DNA from: Symbiodinium natans | Taxonomy: Eukaryota; Sar; Dinophyceae; Suessiales; Symbiodiniaceae | Assembly (NCBI GenBank): GCA_905221605.1 | Contig: CAJNDS010000502.1 | Coordinates: forward strand, 772,501 to 836,500 | DNA: 64,000 nucleotides | Direction: 5' to 3' | Shown: positions 1 to 9,985 of the stretch, piece by piece | Position numbering within the stretch: the first letter of the stretch is position 1 | Layout: each line of letters begins with the position of its first letter | Program-made: the position numbers and the translations under genes | The notes under the pieces: model-generated | Databases searched by the model: none | What the model saw: the letters and a program-made list of their open reading frames with translations, nothing else | What the model was told of the DNA's origin: nothing

Positions 1-1232
1 ACCCACTCGCCTCGCGCCGCTGAGCCTTTTTAGGGTTTGGGTTGTCTTGGCTGAGGTTCGATGGAGTTAAAGGATGTAATGAAAACTCGGGTTTAGGGTG
101 TAGGGTTCAGGGAAACCTTCGGATTTAGGGCTTAGTTGCTGGAGTGATAGCTTACTGGACAGTCGGTTGCGTTGTAACTGGTCATAACTCCACATCGGGT
201 ACTTGAAGCCCTCTTTATGTACCGACTCATGAGTTTTTCAAGTAGGGCCTGTGGGGTCCCAAACCCTAAACCCTGACCTTTCGCAAACCCTAAACCCCAA
301 CCTGTCGGAGCACCTAATGCCTGGCGCTCGCCGCGTCTCCTTCAGCGAGGCTGTGGAGACAGCACAGCTGCCTGATACATCTCCGCCCGATGCGCGGCCG
401 GCAGCAAAGGGTGGCTCCCCGACATGGCTCGCCGCATGACAAAGCTGGGTATGCAGCGCTGCGAGCCCAGTGAGGACACGGTTGGCTGCTCTCTGGGTGC
501 GTGGCGCGGTGAGGCAGTCTCGAGCACGCAGGCGACCTCGGAATCTCAAAGCAGGCCTACGGCCTAAGGGCATGCAGTTTTCGCGCTAGCTGGAAGTGGT
601 CTTTAAGCAGTACTGCCTTCAGATCTACTCCACTGACCACACCGAACATATGAGAAACCCCCAACCCGGCGCGCAAGGCCACAGCAAAAAAAAACAAAAA
701 CCTGAACCCTACGCCCTAAAGCCCCAAAACCGCCTAAGCCCCATTTGGATCACTAAACCCTGTAGGCCCTAAACCCACCAAGAGGAACAGCTCCCAGCGC
801 CCAAGGCATCATCACCCACGTTTTTCCGTCGGCGGCCCTGGGAAGGGCTCTCTTACCACGGAGTTTTCCGTACTTGATATTGGTTTAAAATAGGGTTTAG
901 GTTTTTTATAGGGCTCATATTGGGTTTATGTAGGGTTTGCCTCATTTTTTAGGGTTTAGAGCTTAGGGCTTCGGATTCAGAAGGCTTCTTAAGTGCCTTT
1001 AAGCGAGTTTAGGTTTCTTGGTAGGAAAATAAGCATCCCTTTGAACAGGTTTTTTGTGGCTGAAGGTGCCGAACACTGATAATTCTCTGGAGTGGGGGTT
1101 GGGGCAAAGAGGATGCCAGGTTGTGCGGTTCAGGATGTTGGGGCCTTCACGCGGTGAGGGTTCAGGATTTTGCGATCTGGACAGAGACGAGCCCCAGACC
1201 TCAAGCTTGAACCTTGGGCCCGAACCCCCAAA
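1..1232. other. Telomere-like mosaic, no supported gene
   Basis: Mixed sequence with degenerate TTTAGGG units (about 20-130, 880-970) and CCCTAAA units (240-300, 700-780). A GC-rich island at 299-439 is open on the plus strand and codes a plausible peptide containing RRVSFSEAVETAQLP, so it may be an exon, but no splice pair or family could be confirmed. Confidence 0.5.
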
Positions 1233-1286
1233 CATCCCTAAACCCTAAACCCCAAACCCTAAACCCGAAACCCTAAACCCTAACCC
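1233..1286. repeat. CCCTAAA telomeric array
   Basis: Seven or so CCCTAAA units with CCCCAAA/CCCGAAA variants. They sit immediately before an AG|G acceptor-like site at 1290-1292 and an open GC-rich stretch (1292-1360) of unknown product. Confidence 0.85.
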
Positions 1287-1967
1287 TCAAGGGCATCTAC
1301 ACGTGTCAGCGGCTATAGAGCTGGAGCCAGCGCCCGTAGACCACAGCATTGGGCTAGGGCATTTTGGGTTTGGGGTTTAGGATTCTTGGACTAAGTTCCT
1401 TGACTCCTTTGCCATGTCCCTGGCCCATGTTGGCAGTTGTTTATAAGAGAATGTGGGTCAATACTAGGTTTTTGTTGAGGGTTTCAGAGGCCAACGTAGA
1501 ATAGCGCAGCAGCCTGGAGGTTTTGGAAGTTAGTTTTGACAGGGCCTGTGCCCACCCGAAAAAATGTACAATTTGCGCAAGCGCAGAAACCCCAAACACT
1601 GAAACCTGAACCAACACCCAATCAAGTCACATTCCAAAACATGCAGGAAACCAGCCTCTACTTGAAATTCCGGCTCCAAGCATAAACACTCAAACCATAA
1701 ACCCACACATCTTCTTCCCCATCAAGCTCTAAGGATCCTGGGCCTCGACGGCCAACTCCGACTACAGGCCTCTCTTCTGAGTTGGTTTCGGGTTTTGGGG
1801 TATAGGAATATACAGGAGTCAGGAGGGGGGAAAGGGGGAGGGTTCGCGGGAAATCTCTAAATTAGGGGCCCCCCTTGTTCAGGACCCGCGATAGATGAGG
1901 GGCGCCGTGTGATGGTAGGGACCCTCATGTAGTACTCTGACTGGCTCCAGCCTGTGCATCTCAGCCG

Positions 1968-2047
1968 GGTTTAGGGTGTAGGGTTTAGGGTTTAGGGTTT
2001 AGTTTAGGGTTTAGGGTTTTGGGTTTAGGGTTTAGGGTTTAGGGTTC
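1968..2047. repeat. TTTAGGG telomeric array
   Basis: About eleven TTTAGGG units, some imperfect. It precedes the exon-like island at 2070, which is one of the few places where a G-rich array lies upstream of a candidate plus-strand exon. Confidence 0.85.
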
Positions 2048-2069
2048 TCGTTGCTGCTGCAACAACCAG

Positions 2070-2190
2070 GTGGTGACGGCTGCTTCGGAGCGTCTGCTCT
2101 TCGTGGGGCTCCTGAGACATGAACTCCTGCGGACTCCTGTGCGGCACGCCCCATCAGGCCTTGTGCGTACAAGAATCGCACAGAATATGA
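2070..2190 (+). CDS. Exon-like island, unknown product
   Basis: Begins directly after a CAG acceptor (AG at 2068-2069, followed by G). It is open in the phase-0 frame and reads VVTAASERLLFVGLLRHELL, a peptide with normal coding composition. No donor was chosen with confidence and no family is recognised. It could belong to the same unknown gene as the islands at 2829 and 7396. Confidence 0.3.
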
Positions 2191-2828
2191 GAATCCCCTC
2201 ACATGGGTCTCTGTCTCTCGTCACAGTGCATTGTACAAACTCACATGTGAAAGAGCGAAAGCTCCTAGAGCCAAAGCCATAATTTTTTCAGCATCCGTCA
2301 AGCGCCATTCTTCCCCAACCCCCCTCCCACTCCTCCCGCACTCATGCGAAAGAGGGATTTCGTTCTGTTATTGGTGAGTGGTGTGAGTGTATTTAGGGTT
2401 CCTTATTCATCTAGGTGAGTCTGTCTATTGGGCATCCTTTGGGGCGATACCAGGAATAGCCATACTTCATGTGCGATGAAACGTGCCAGGAGCCATGAAG
2501 CCTGCACACGGTTCGCTACACGCTCTCAGGTTTGTTCCTCCTCGAGTCCGAATGGGCCTCCTCAAAGTCCGGCCCGCAGCATGGTCTAGTTGTTCTGTTT
2601 TGCCTTGGCCGTTTTGAGAGTCGCTTGTTTCCCTTAAGAAACATTTGGGGAGTGTGTCGATTGGGTGTCCTTTCGGGGATTCCAGCAATCAGAACCTATA
2701 ATCTCTGTCACGCGGCTGCTTGTAGGTCTCCATTGAAGGCCAGAATGCCTTAAAGCATGAGGCCTAAATCCTAAATTCGAAGCCCTTATAATCCCTAAGA
2801 CCTAAACCCCCGAGGGTGGGGCCCCCAG

Positions 2829-2885
2829 GTGATGGAAACAGAGACTGGTCCATCGTCCAGGAGTTCGAGTCTGACTGGACACAGG
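2829..2885 (+). CDS. Exon-like island, unknown product
   Basis: Follows CCCCCAG (acceptor AG 2827-2828, then G). In the frame that completes a preceding codon with two bases it reads DWSIVQEFESDWTQE, typical coding composition in a region otherwise of repeats. The downstream boundary is uncertain and the family is not recognised. Confidence 0.3.
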
Positions 2886-3199
2886 AGTCGACCGGGGTGG
2901 GCATTTTTGGGGTGTTTCAGGGCTCCTTTAGGGGTGAGGAGGATGTTCAGGAATCGTGTCGGAGGGTTTTGAAATCCCAAACCCAAGACCAGAGGAAGAT
3001 TTCCGAAACCCGAAACCCTAAACCCTAATACCAAACCCTAAAAGAGGGTTGAGGGTCCTAAACCGTGACTCGGCTGATTCTATTCTATTCCCCTTTGTGT
3101 TCAAAAAGGGTCTTATCAAGGCCCCTAGCCTTAAAACCAAAACTCCCAAGCCCGAACCCCAAAGAAAAGGCCCTACACAACCAACGCATCTGAAAGCCC

Positions 3200-3431
3200 C
3201 TTACACCCCCAAAAAAAACCCCAAAACCCCCGAAATCCCCAAAACCCCCAAAGCCCCCAAAGCCCCCAAAACCCCCAAAACCCCCGAAACCCCCAAAACT
3301 CCCCAAACCCCCAAAACCCCCAAAACCCCCCAAAACCCCCCAAAACCCCCCAAAACCCACCAAAACACCCAAAACCTCAAAACCCCCAAAAGCCCAAAAC
3401 CACAAAACCCCCCAAAACCCCAAACCCACGA
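3200..3431. repeat. CCCCCAAAA low-complexity tract
   Basis: About 230 bp of C4-6A3-4 units resembling C4A4 sequence, with G-quadruplex potential on the minus strand. It forces long open frames on both strands (Lys-Thr-Pro repeats on plus, Gly-Phe repeats on minus), which are composition artefacts rather than proven genes. Confidence 0.8.
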
Positions 3432-3682
3432 CCACAACTGCCAGAATCGAAGCCCGAGCACCGCGGCGAGACCCCCGGCCGCCGGCGTGTTGTGGGCACC
3501 TGGCTGCCAGTGGCCTGGCACAGCTTGATGGAGTTTACTACTAGTTGCTTAAGAACCACCCCACCCAAAAAAATACAATATTCTTCCGTATAAGGGCAAG
3601 ATAGGCATTATTTGTATTTATAGACCCCAGAATGCAGGTGAATAGTTGTTCAGAGGGTATTTAGGGGGCCAGCCTAGGAGAC

Positions 3683-3733
3683 CCCCTAAACCCTAAACCC
3701 TAAACCCTAAGCCCTAAACCCTAAACCCTAGAC
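3683..3733. repeat. CCCTAAA telomeric array
   Basis: Seven CCCTAAA units with one CCCTAAG and one CCCTAGA variant. Confidence 0.8.
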
Positions 3734-4202
3734 CCTTAACTGCAGTCAGGGTTTGGGGTCAGGGTTCACGCTGTTCAGGTTAGCCTGGCGTCCCCAGAAA
3801 CATGACGTACTTGTCTCAAATTGATACCCCACAAACAACAACATCCCTCAATGGTCATCTCATAGTCATAGGCCAAAAAATCCGTATGCTGAGTATACCG
3901 GCAACGAAAGGCTTAAGACAGTAGATAGTGTCGAGTTTAGTCGAGGTGGAACTATGCGAGGGTTTTGGATTTCCGGCGTTTTGTTGACCCTAAACCCTAA
4001 ACCCCTGTGCGTTTCGTGTTTGGTGGGGTTTCGGGGTTACGGCAAGTTACGTCCCCCCCGCCCCCCGAACCCCAATATTCCCGAAACCCTAAACTCAAGA
4101 GGTCTCGAATTTGAGGTTGCGGGTTAAAGGTTTCCGGGTCTAAGAATCCTGGAGAGCCTCAAGGAGCAATGTAGGAGCTTTTGGGGGTTACCTACCCCCC
4201 TT
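3734..4202. other. No gene seen
   Basis: Non-repetitive sequence with isolated CCCTAAA doublets (about 3988-4002). No open frame with coding character was found. Confidence 0.5.
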
Positions 4203-4516
4203 TGAAAATCAACAACCCTAAGCCCTAAACCCCAAACCCCAAAATCCCAAACCCCAAATCCCAAACCCTAAACCCCAAACCCCAAACCCCAAACCCTAAA
4301 GCCCAAACCCTACTTTGACAAGGAGATATCATGGCTTTTGGCTGCAGCAGGTGACGGAATCCAGGCCTGGTCCCTACGCCCCAAAATCCCAAACCCTAAG
4401 CCCCAAACCCAAACCCTAGACCCTAAATCCCAAACCCTCAACCCTAAACCCTAAACCCTAAACCCTTAACCCTAAACCCCAAACCCCAAACCCCAAACCC
4501 TAAACCCTAAACCCTG
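4203..4516. repeat. CCCTAAA/CCCCAAA arrays, two blocks
   Basis: Two blocks (about 4203-4317 and 4380-4516) mixing CCCTAAA and CCCCAAA units, separated by about 60 bp of unique sequence. Confidence 0.8.
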
Positions 4517-4920
4517 TTGGTTGGGGCTTTTCTACTTGCGATTGAAGTTGGGTGCCGGTGAGACCGTAGAAGGTTGAGGGCCTAGGAAAAGACCCTGGAA
4601 ACCCTAAAGCCCCGGAACGCACATTCTACACCCGGCTAAGCCCCTCAGGATTTGAGGTTCGGGGGTTCAGGGTGTTGTAGTTGGATCATCACCTACCCAA
4701 CGTTGTATTGGAGTCGAACAAAGACGCCAATACAGAACATGCTAGGTCCTACCTGCTCGCACAAGCAGCTATACGCGGAGAGGGCTTGCCAGCATCCTTT
4801 TCCCGAGCTCACATGACGAATTGCCTCCTTCATCTTCCTCAGGCTTTCCGCTTCAGGGGAGATTTTGGTTTCAGGCTTTAGCGCCTTAAACAGCTTTGTT
4901 CGCAGCAAGCTTCTGAGAAG

Positions 4921-4962
4921 GCTCGGTCACGGTGGGACGACGCGTACGCTGCCGCGCACCCG
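4921..4962 (+). CDS. Candidate 42-nt exon, unknown product
   Basis: Flanked by GAGAAG|G at the left and CCG|GTGC at the right, giving 14 codons in phase 0 with peptide ARSRWDDAYAAAHP. The island is GC-rich and coding-like. The family is unknown and the call rests only on splice dinucleotides and composition. Confidence 0.3.
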
Positions 4963-5099
4963 GTGCTTGGGAGAAGCCAAACCTCCCGATAGCTGAGGCC
5001 CTTTGGACCCCCCTCCTCGGATGCAAAAGCCCCAAACCCTGAAACCCTGAACGCGGAGACGCGCAGAACCCTAAACTCGGGAACAGCCACAACCCGCAA

Positions 5100-6430
5100 C
5101 CTTAGGCTTCCTGAACCGGGAGGGGGCGGGGGGGGGAGGGCGGTTAGTTGTACTATTGTGGATATGAGGGGAACCCCCCCATTTGTGGGAGTTTGGAAAT
5201 GGTTTAGGACCTATAGGACTATGGAAAACTAGGGCGATTTTGGGAACAGGCTTTTTCTTTCAAACGTCATACATAATACCGCTTGGGGCCACGTTCCTGG
5301 GGGCTGCTTGTGGAGTCAGCTTTGAAGTTTCTTTAGGCTCCGCAATCCCTGTCTGACCCGTATGCCTAACTCACAAGAAGTTTGACTTTCAGTGGACCCG
5401 TATCCACCTCGGGTCCCCTGCTTCAGGATTTAGGGGGTTTAGGGTTTAGGGCTGATCTTGCAGGGTTGAAAAGGGTTGATCAGCCCGGGTATCCGAAAAG
5501 ACAACGGGTTGATGCGTCGCCTTTTTGGTGCTCTAAAGCCCTGGTGTCACCTAAAAAAAGGGCTGAGGGTTCAGGGCTCCAAGATGACACCGGCCAGTGA
5601 GCTAAACCCCCCCCCCTGACCCGTAACACCGTTAAACTAACCAGACTTTCAATTCGACAAGCATGGGGACCCCCTTCTTGTCGGAAACTCCCAACTGGCC
5701 TAGACCCTAAACCCCTAAAACCTCAGCCCTTGACCCTAAACAGTACAATCCTAGAACCCGAAGCCCTAAGCCCTAAGCCCCCGAACCCTGAGCCCTAAAA
5801 CCCCAAAACCCTACTAAAGGAGTCGGAATGGGTACTGTCAGTATTCCCTTATGGCCCCTTGGAACTCTGCTATTCTAACCCCCCTTAACCCTCCTATTGG
5901 GGGTATGTTATGTGGGTTATAACTGCACTTCTAATTGGGTTATAATGTACCCCTGAACCTCCAAGTAGACCCATCGGCATCTGCGTTCAGCTGAGGGCTT
6001 CCACTTCGGCTAGCACGGGTGCCACGCCGCAGCGGAGGGCCTGTGGGCTTCCCAGGGAGGGCTTAAGGGGTTTAGGGTTTATGGAGGATTTCAAGCAGGT
6101 TCAGAGGGTTTGGGGTTTAGGGGGCTTAGGGCTTAGAGGACTTAGGGTTAAGGGCTTTAACGGGTTTTGTGTTTGGGGTTTAGAGAGGTTAGGTTCGTGA
6201 GTCCGACTGCATCTTGTACGGCAGCATAAGTACAGCCGTAGTGGCACAGATGCTTTCATCTTTGTTGGTGTTTGTTGTGAAGTAGCTTGGTGGTACAAGT
6301 CTGTGCGCCCTGTGTGACCCTGCTCTTGAGCTCCCTTGCCCGCGCAAGAGATTTCGGGGGTGTCGTGTGTAGTGTAGTGTTCGGGGTGATTGGATTTAGG
6401 CGAGGTAGTTGAGAGGGGGGGGGGGGCGCA
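5100..6430. other. Mostly unique intergenic or intronic DNA
   Basis: Contains degenerate telomere-like words (5700-5815, 6065-6180) and a possible MITE relic at about 5820-5975 that ends in GTACCCCTGAACCTCCAAG, a word repeated near 57060-57085. A coding-like patch near 5970-6060 has no supportable boundaries. Confidence 0.45.
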
Positions 6431-6443
6431 TCCATGTACATAC

Positions 6444-6492
6444 CTCTACCGAACTTGGTTTCGAGAAGACCGTTGATCCACTCCGCCGTCTC
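6444..6492 (-). CDS. Candidate minus-strand exon (second)
   Basis: On the minus strand this lies between a TTACAG acceptor (then G) and a strong GTATGT donor, and reads ETAEWINGLLETKFGR in phase 0. Together with 6569-6670 it forms a two-exon candidate with a 76-bp intron. The product is unknown. The orientation is opposite to the other genes in the window. Confidence 0.35.
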
Positions 6493-6568
6493 CTGTAAGT
6501 TCCAGCCGCCTCCGTTGAGAACAGGATGGGTACCAGAAAAGGTCACCAGTCAGTGAATCCCCACTCAC

Positions 6569-6670
6569 TATGGCCCCAGGCCATGAACAAATGAATGATC
6601 GTCCGGCGTGACCGCGCGGCATAATCATTGCTTCGGCAAAATTCACTGCTTCATCAGTCGAATGAATCAA
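6569..6670 (-). CDS. Candidate minus-strand exon (first)
   Basis: Open from an ATG at the high end and ending at a GTGAGT donor (minus strand, 6563-6568). It joins in phase with 6444-6492, and the peptide includes VNFAEAMIMPRGHAG. No family is recognised. The canonical splice sites at both ends make it more than chance, but it is short. Confidence 0.35.
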
Positions 6671-7157
6671 TGAACATGCGCAGTTCGTGTCGTGGTAAGG
6701 GTGACTCTCCGCCTGATAGCTACCATGTCAGCCTACTCCCACTCGCCTCAACCGACTGAAAGGGCAAGCCTGAAAGTCCTTAAGCTTGAAGTTGCGCCTA
6801 GACAAAAGAAATCCTTAAACCCTAAACCCTAAACCCTAAACCTTGTAGTCAGGCATGAAGGATCTTTCCCAGCTTCAGGTGCGGGGTGTAGGGGTCAGGG
6901 CTGAAGAAGCCATGAAGTCGAACAGCTCCTAAACCATAAGCCCTGTAGCCCTTAGGGCTTTTAGGGTTTAGGGCTTGGGGTTTAGGGTCCCAATGAGATT
7001 TTTGGTGTTCAAGTTCTCAAATGAGTTTCGGGTGTTTAGGGCAGAGCCCTAAACCCTCAAGTGTACAAGAGTTACAAGACCCGAAGCCCTTAAGTCCACA
7101 CCCTAAACCCTACAGCCCTGAACCCCGAGCCACGCGAGGTCTTGAGGAGGTGCACCA

Positions 7158-7373
7158 CAAAACCCCAATCCCCAAACCCCAAACCCTAAACCCCAAACCC
7201 TAAACCCTAAACCCCAAACCCCAAACCCCAAACCCCAAACCCTTAAACCCCAAACCCTTTATAAACCCCAAACCGCAAACCCCAAACCCCAATCCCTATA
7301 TAAACAACTAAACCCCAAACCCCAAACCCCAAACCCTATATAAACCCCATATAAACCCCCCAAACCCCGAACC
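7158..7373. repeat. CCCTAAA/CCCCAAA array
   Basis: Long mixed tract dominated by CCCCAAA with CCCTAAA and CCCTATATAAA variants, ending about 20 bp before the splice acceptor of the exon at 7396. Confidence 0.9.
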
Positions 7374-7395
7374 CCTCAGCCCCTAAACTCCCCAG

Positions 7396-7487
7396 GCCTT
7401 GAGGAGGTCCCGGAGCCCTGTGTCTATGCCAACGGCCTGTGGCTGGCCAGCGCCGCGTACCCGGGCTCCGTGGCGATGGAGGCCCCA
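7396..7487 (+). CDS. Exon of unknown gene
   Basis: Follows a CCCCAG acceptor (then G) and ends at CCA|GTCGG. The 92-nt exon reads LEEVPEPCVYANGLWLAS followed by a further dozen coding-like residues. The GC-rich, codon-biased composition contrasts sharply with the flanking repeats. It sits exactly between a CCCTAAA array upstream and a TTTAGGG array downstream, the arrangement seen at the identified exons further right. The protein family is not recognised. Confidence 0.55.
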
Positions 7488-7514
7488 GTCGGACTTTTAG
7501 GAGAAGAAGGGGCG

Positions 7515-7643
7515 GGTTTAGGGTTTAGGGTTTTGGGTTTTGGTTCAGGGTTCAGGGTTCAGGGTTCAGGGTTCAGGGTTCAGGGTTCAGGGTTCAGGGT
7601 TTAGGGTTTAGGGTTTAGGGTTTAGGGTTTAGGGTTTAGGGCG
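7515..7643. repeat. TTTAGGG/TTCAGGG array
   Basis: G-rich array in which the middle units are homogenised to GGGTTCA before returning to canonical TTTAGGG. Confidence 0.9.
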
Positions 7644-7897
7644 TCTCGCCGCGCAGCGGCAGTAAGTACCATGTGTAAATGGCGCCCCTACACACCCAGG
7701 GGGTGTGGGGGGGCGGCATGTCACGCGAAGGCATCTGTTTCAATTTCATTGGTGCTGGGTTCTTTCTCCCCACCCGCTGTGAGCTTTCACAGGCCACCAC
7801 CCAAGGCACTGCCTTTTAGGGTTTAGGGCTGTCGCCCTCAATTCCCACCATTGCTTTCCCACAAAGGCATGGTGAAGGTAGCGGGGCGGGGGCCAGG

Positions 7898-7972
7898 CGA
7901 GGGCGGAGCGGTGGGGGGGGGGGGGGGGGGGCGAGGAGGGGTGGGGGCGAGGAGGGGTGGGGGGGGGGTGGC
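7898..7972. repeat. Poly-G-rich low-complexity tract
   Basis: Runs of G interrupted by GCGAGGAGGGGT units. No coding signal. Confidence 0.8.
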
Positions 7973-8434
7973 AGACCCTAGATTTCAGGATTTATGAAAG
8001 GGTCCCAAGAAGGTTCCTAGGGGGGCCCCCTGGCCCTTCTGTCCATAATAAACCCTATAAAATCCTACAAACCCTTTACACCCCGGACCCTATAACAACC
8101 CCGAAATCAGGTTGGCATCACGGCGCGCGTGGATGACTACTGGGACACCGGTACATCTCGCAGTGTGAACCCTGGAGTGAGCTCTTTGGTTCGGGATTTA
8201 GGAGTCAGTGGTTTGGAATTTAGGGTCGGGCGCTTTAGTTTCAGGTTGTAGCTTTCTTTTTTCATGTTTGTTCTTGGGGCTGGGATTTTGTTGTTGTGGC
8301 TTTTCGGGTGTACGAGACATGGCATGTGTCATTTGAGGCTTCATAAGTTCGTTGAGATCTCAAACGCAGACGCCTTTGCGAGTTTTGGTCTGAGGCACTT
8401 GCGAGTGGGCAGTTTCTGCAAGCCTTCATGTAAA

Positions 8435-8500
8435 TCCTAAACCCCAAACCCTAAACCCTAAACCCTAAACCCCAAGCCCTAAACCCTAAACCCTAAAGAC
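8435..8500. repeat. CCCTAAA array
   Basis: About nine CCCTAAA units upstream of a short GC-rich patch (8555-8595) that may hide a small exon. Confidence 0.85.
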
Positions 8501-8594
8501 TCCTAGACCCTACACGCAAAGAAAGGTGTTCAGGCTCAGTGTTCGAAGGATCGGAGTGCAGGTTCAGGCTCAGCTGTCTCACATTCCGCGGTTG

Positions 8595-8818
8595 CTTAGG
8601 GTTTAGGGTTTAGGGTTTAGGGTTTAGGGTTTAGGGTTTAGGGTTTAGGGTTCAGGGTTTAGGGTTTAGGGTTTAGGGTTTAGGGTTCAGGGTTCAGGGT
8701 TCAGGGTTCAGGGTTCAGGGTTCAGGGTTCAGGGTTCAGGGTTCAGGGTTCAGGGTTCAGTTCAGGGTTCAGGGTTCAGGGTTTAGGGTTTAGGGTTTAG
8801 GGTTCAGGGTTTAGGGTG
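8595..8818. repeat. TTTAGGG/TTCAGGG array
   Basis: Canonical TTTAGGG units flank a central block (about 8685-8780) homogenised to TTCAGGG, a sign of local unit spreading inside an interstitial telomeric array. Confidence 0.95.
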
Positions 8819-8932
8819 GTGTTTCTCAAGCTCTGCTGCAGTCTAGGCCGAGTCTTAGCCAGACATTGTAGGTTGTTCTCAAATGCCGCTTGCAAGATCA
8901 TGCGATTTACGAACTCCTCTCCGAAGATCGAA

Positions 8933-9146
8933 ACCCTAAACCCTAAACCCTAAACCCTAAACCCTAAACTCCACTGTCCTGAACCCTAGGCCCGAAAATC
9001 TCTCTTTACCCTGCTTGAACCGAGAAACTCTGTGAGTTTGTGTGCAAGTCGTTTACCCCCCTCCTTAGTCCCCGCAACCTGTATACCTGACGACCTGTGT
9101 GTTCATCCTAAACCCTAAACCCTAAACCCTAAACCCTAAACCCTAC
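8933..9146. repeat. Two CCCTAAA arrays
   Basis: CCCTAAA blocks at about 8933-8968 and 9107-9146 separated by unique sequence. The second lies about 35 bp before the candidate start exon at 9181. Confidence 0.85.
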
Positions 9147-9180
9147 ATCGTCGAGTTTAGAGCCCTAGCTTGCTCGCGCG

Positions 9181-9257
9181 ATGGCCGACTTCACTGAGAG
9201 CTCTGGTGGGCCGACACCTCAGAGTTCGAGTCGGGGCAGCGAGCACCCATACTGGCA
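9181..9257 (+). CDS. Candidate first exon, methyltransferase gene
   Basis: Begins with ATG and reads MADFTESSGGPTPQSSSRG, then SEHPYW, ending at CA|GTTT. It is bracketed by CCCTAAA upstream and TTTAGGG downstream like the verified exons. It could be the start of the methyltransferase gene whose core lies from 13640, but phase continuity across the next exons was not resolved. Confidence 0.3.
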
Positions 9258-9261
9258 GTTT

Positions 9262-9304
9262 GGGTTTAGGGTTTAGGGTTTAGGGTTTAGGGTTTAGGGT
9301 TTAG
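9262..9304. repeat. TTTAGGG array
   Basis: Six TTTAGGG units directly after the exon-like island at 9181. Confidence 0.85.
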
Positions 9305-9719
9305 GTTTTTTCTTTCGAAGAGTCCGGGACCCTATACCCTAAACCCGAAAACCGACCGACCCGACGAAAACACTGGGGTGTCAGGGAACAGCTTCCTTGA
9401 ACGGATTAGCCCATGAAAAGATCCAACCGCATAGCTTCACGTTCGGTAGTTTCTCCGGATGCTTCCGCTTTTTCCGTTCTTGCCCGGCCATTGCGAGTTT
9501 CATTTCATCGAGTAGGCTTTCGGGTATAAATTTCAGAAACCCACCTATAAATATATATATTTATTTATATGGTACCCCCCCCCCCCCAGTGACCTACCCT
9601 TTTTCGCCTTGTCTCAAGTCACCCAGCTGCACTGCAAGCAAACTCGGTGTGCAATATAGCGTATTTCCTAGGGCGTAGACTAAAATACAACTAAAATCGC
9701 ATACACGGGACAGTAGAAA

Positions 9720-9985
9720 AACCAAAAACACCAAAACCAAAAAAATCAAAAAACCAAAACCAAAAAAACCAAAAAAAAACAAAACCAAAAAAACCAAAAA
9801 TACCAAAAATACCAAAAAAACCAATTTTCCGGGACTCTCAGGAAATCCCTATGAGGCTTCTCCAAGAGTCCCGGAAAATTGTTTTTTTGGTATTTTTGGT
9901 TTTTTTGGTTTTGTTTTTTTTGTTTTTTTTGGTTTTTTTGGTTTTGTTTTTTTTGGTTTTTTGGTTTGGTATTTTGGCTTTTTGG
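9720..9985. repeat. Imperfect foldback (CCAAAAA / TTTTTGG arms)
   Basis: A perfect 17-bp inverted core (9822-9838 against 9865-9881, arm CAATTTTCCGGGACTCT) with a 26-bp loop is extended on both sides by complementary A-rich (CCAAAAA) and T-rich (GGTTTTT) tracts. The whole could form a hairpin of more than 100 bp. The open frames across it are low-complexity shadows. Confidence 0.85.

Noticed and set aside
3049-3528. 159-residue plus-strand frame rich in Lys-Thr-Pro (and the Gly-Phe frame opposite)
   Set aside because: Generated by the CCCCCAAAA repeat, which keeps both strands open. No non-repeat domain.
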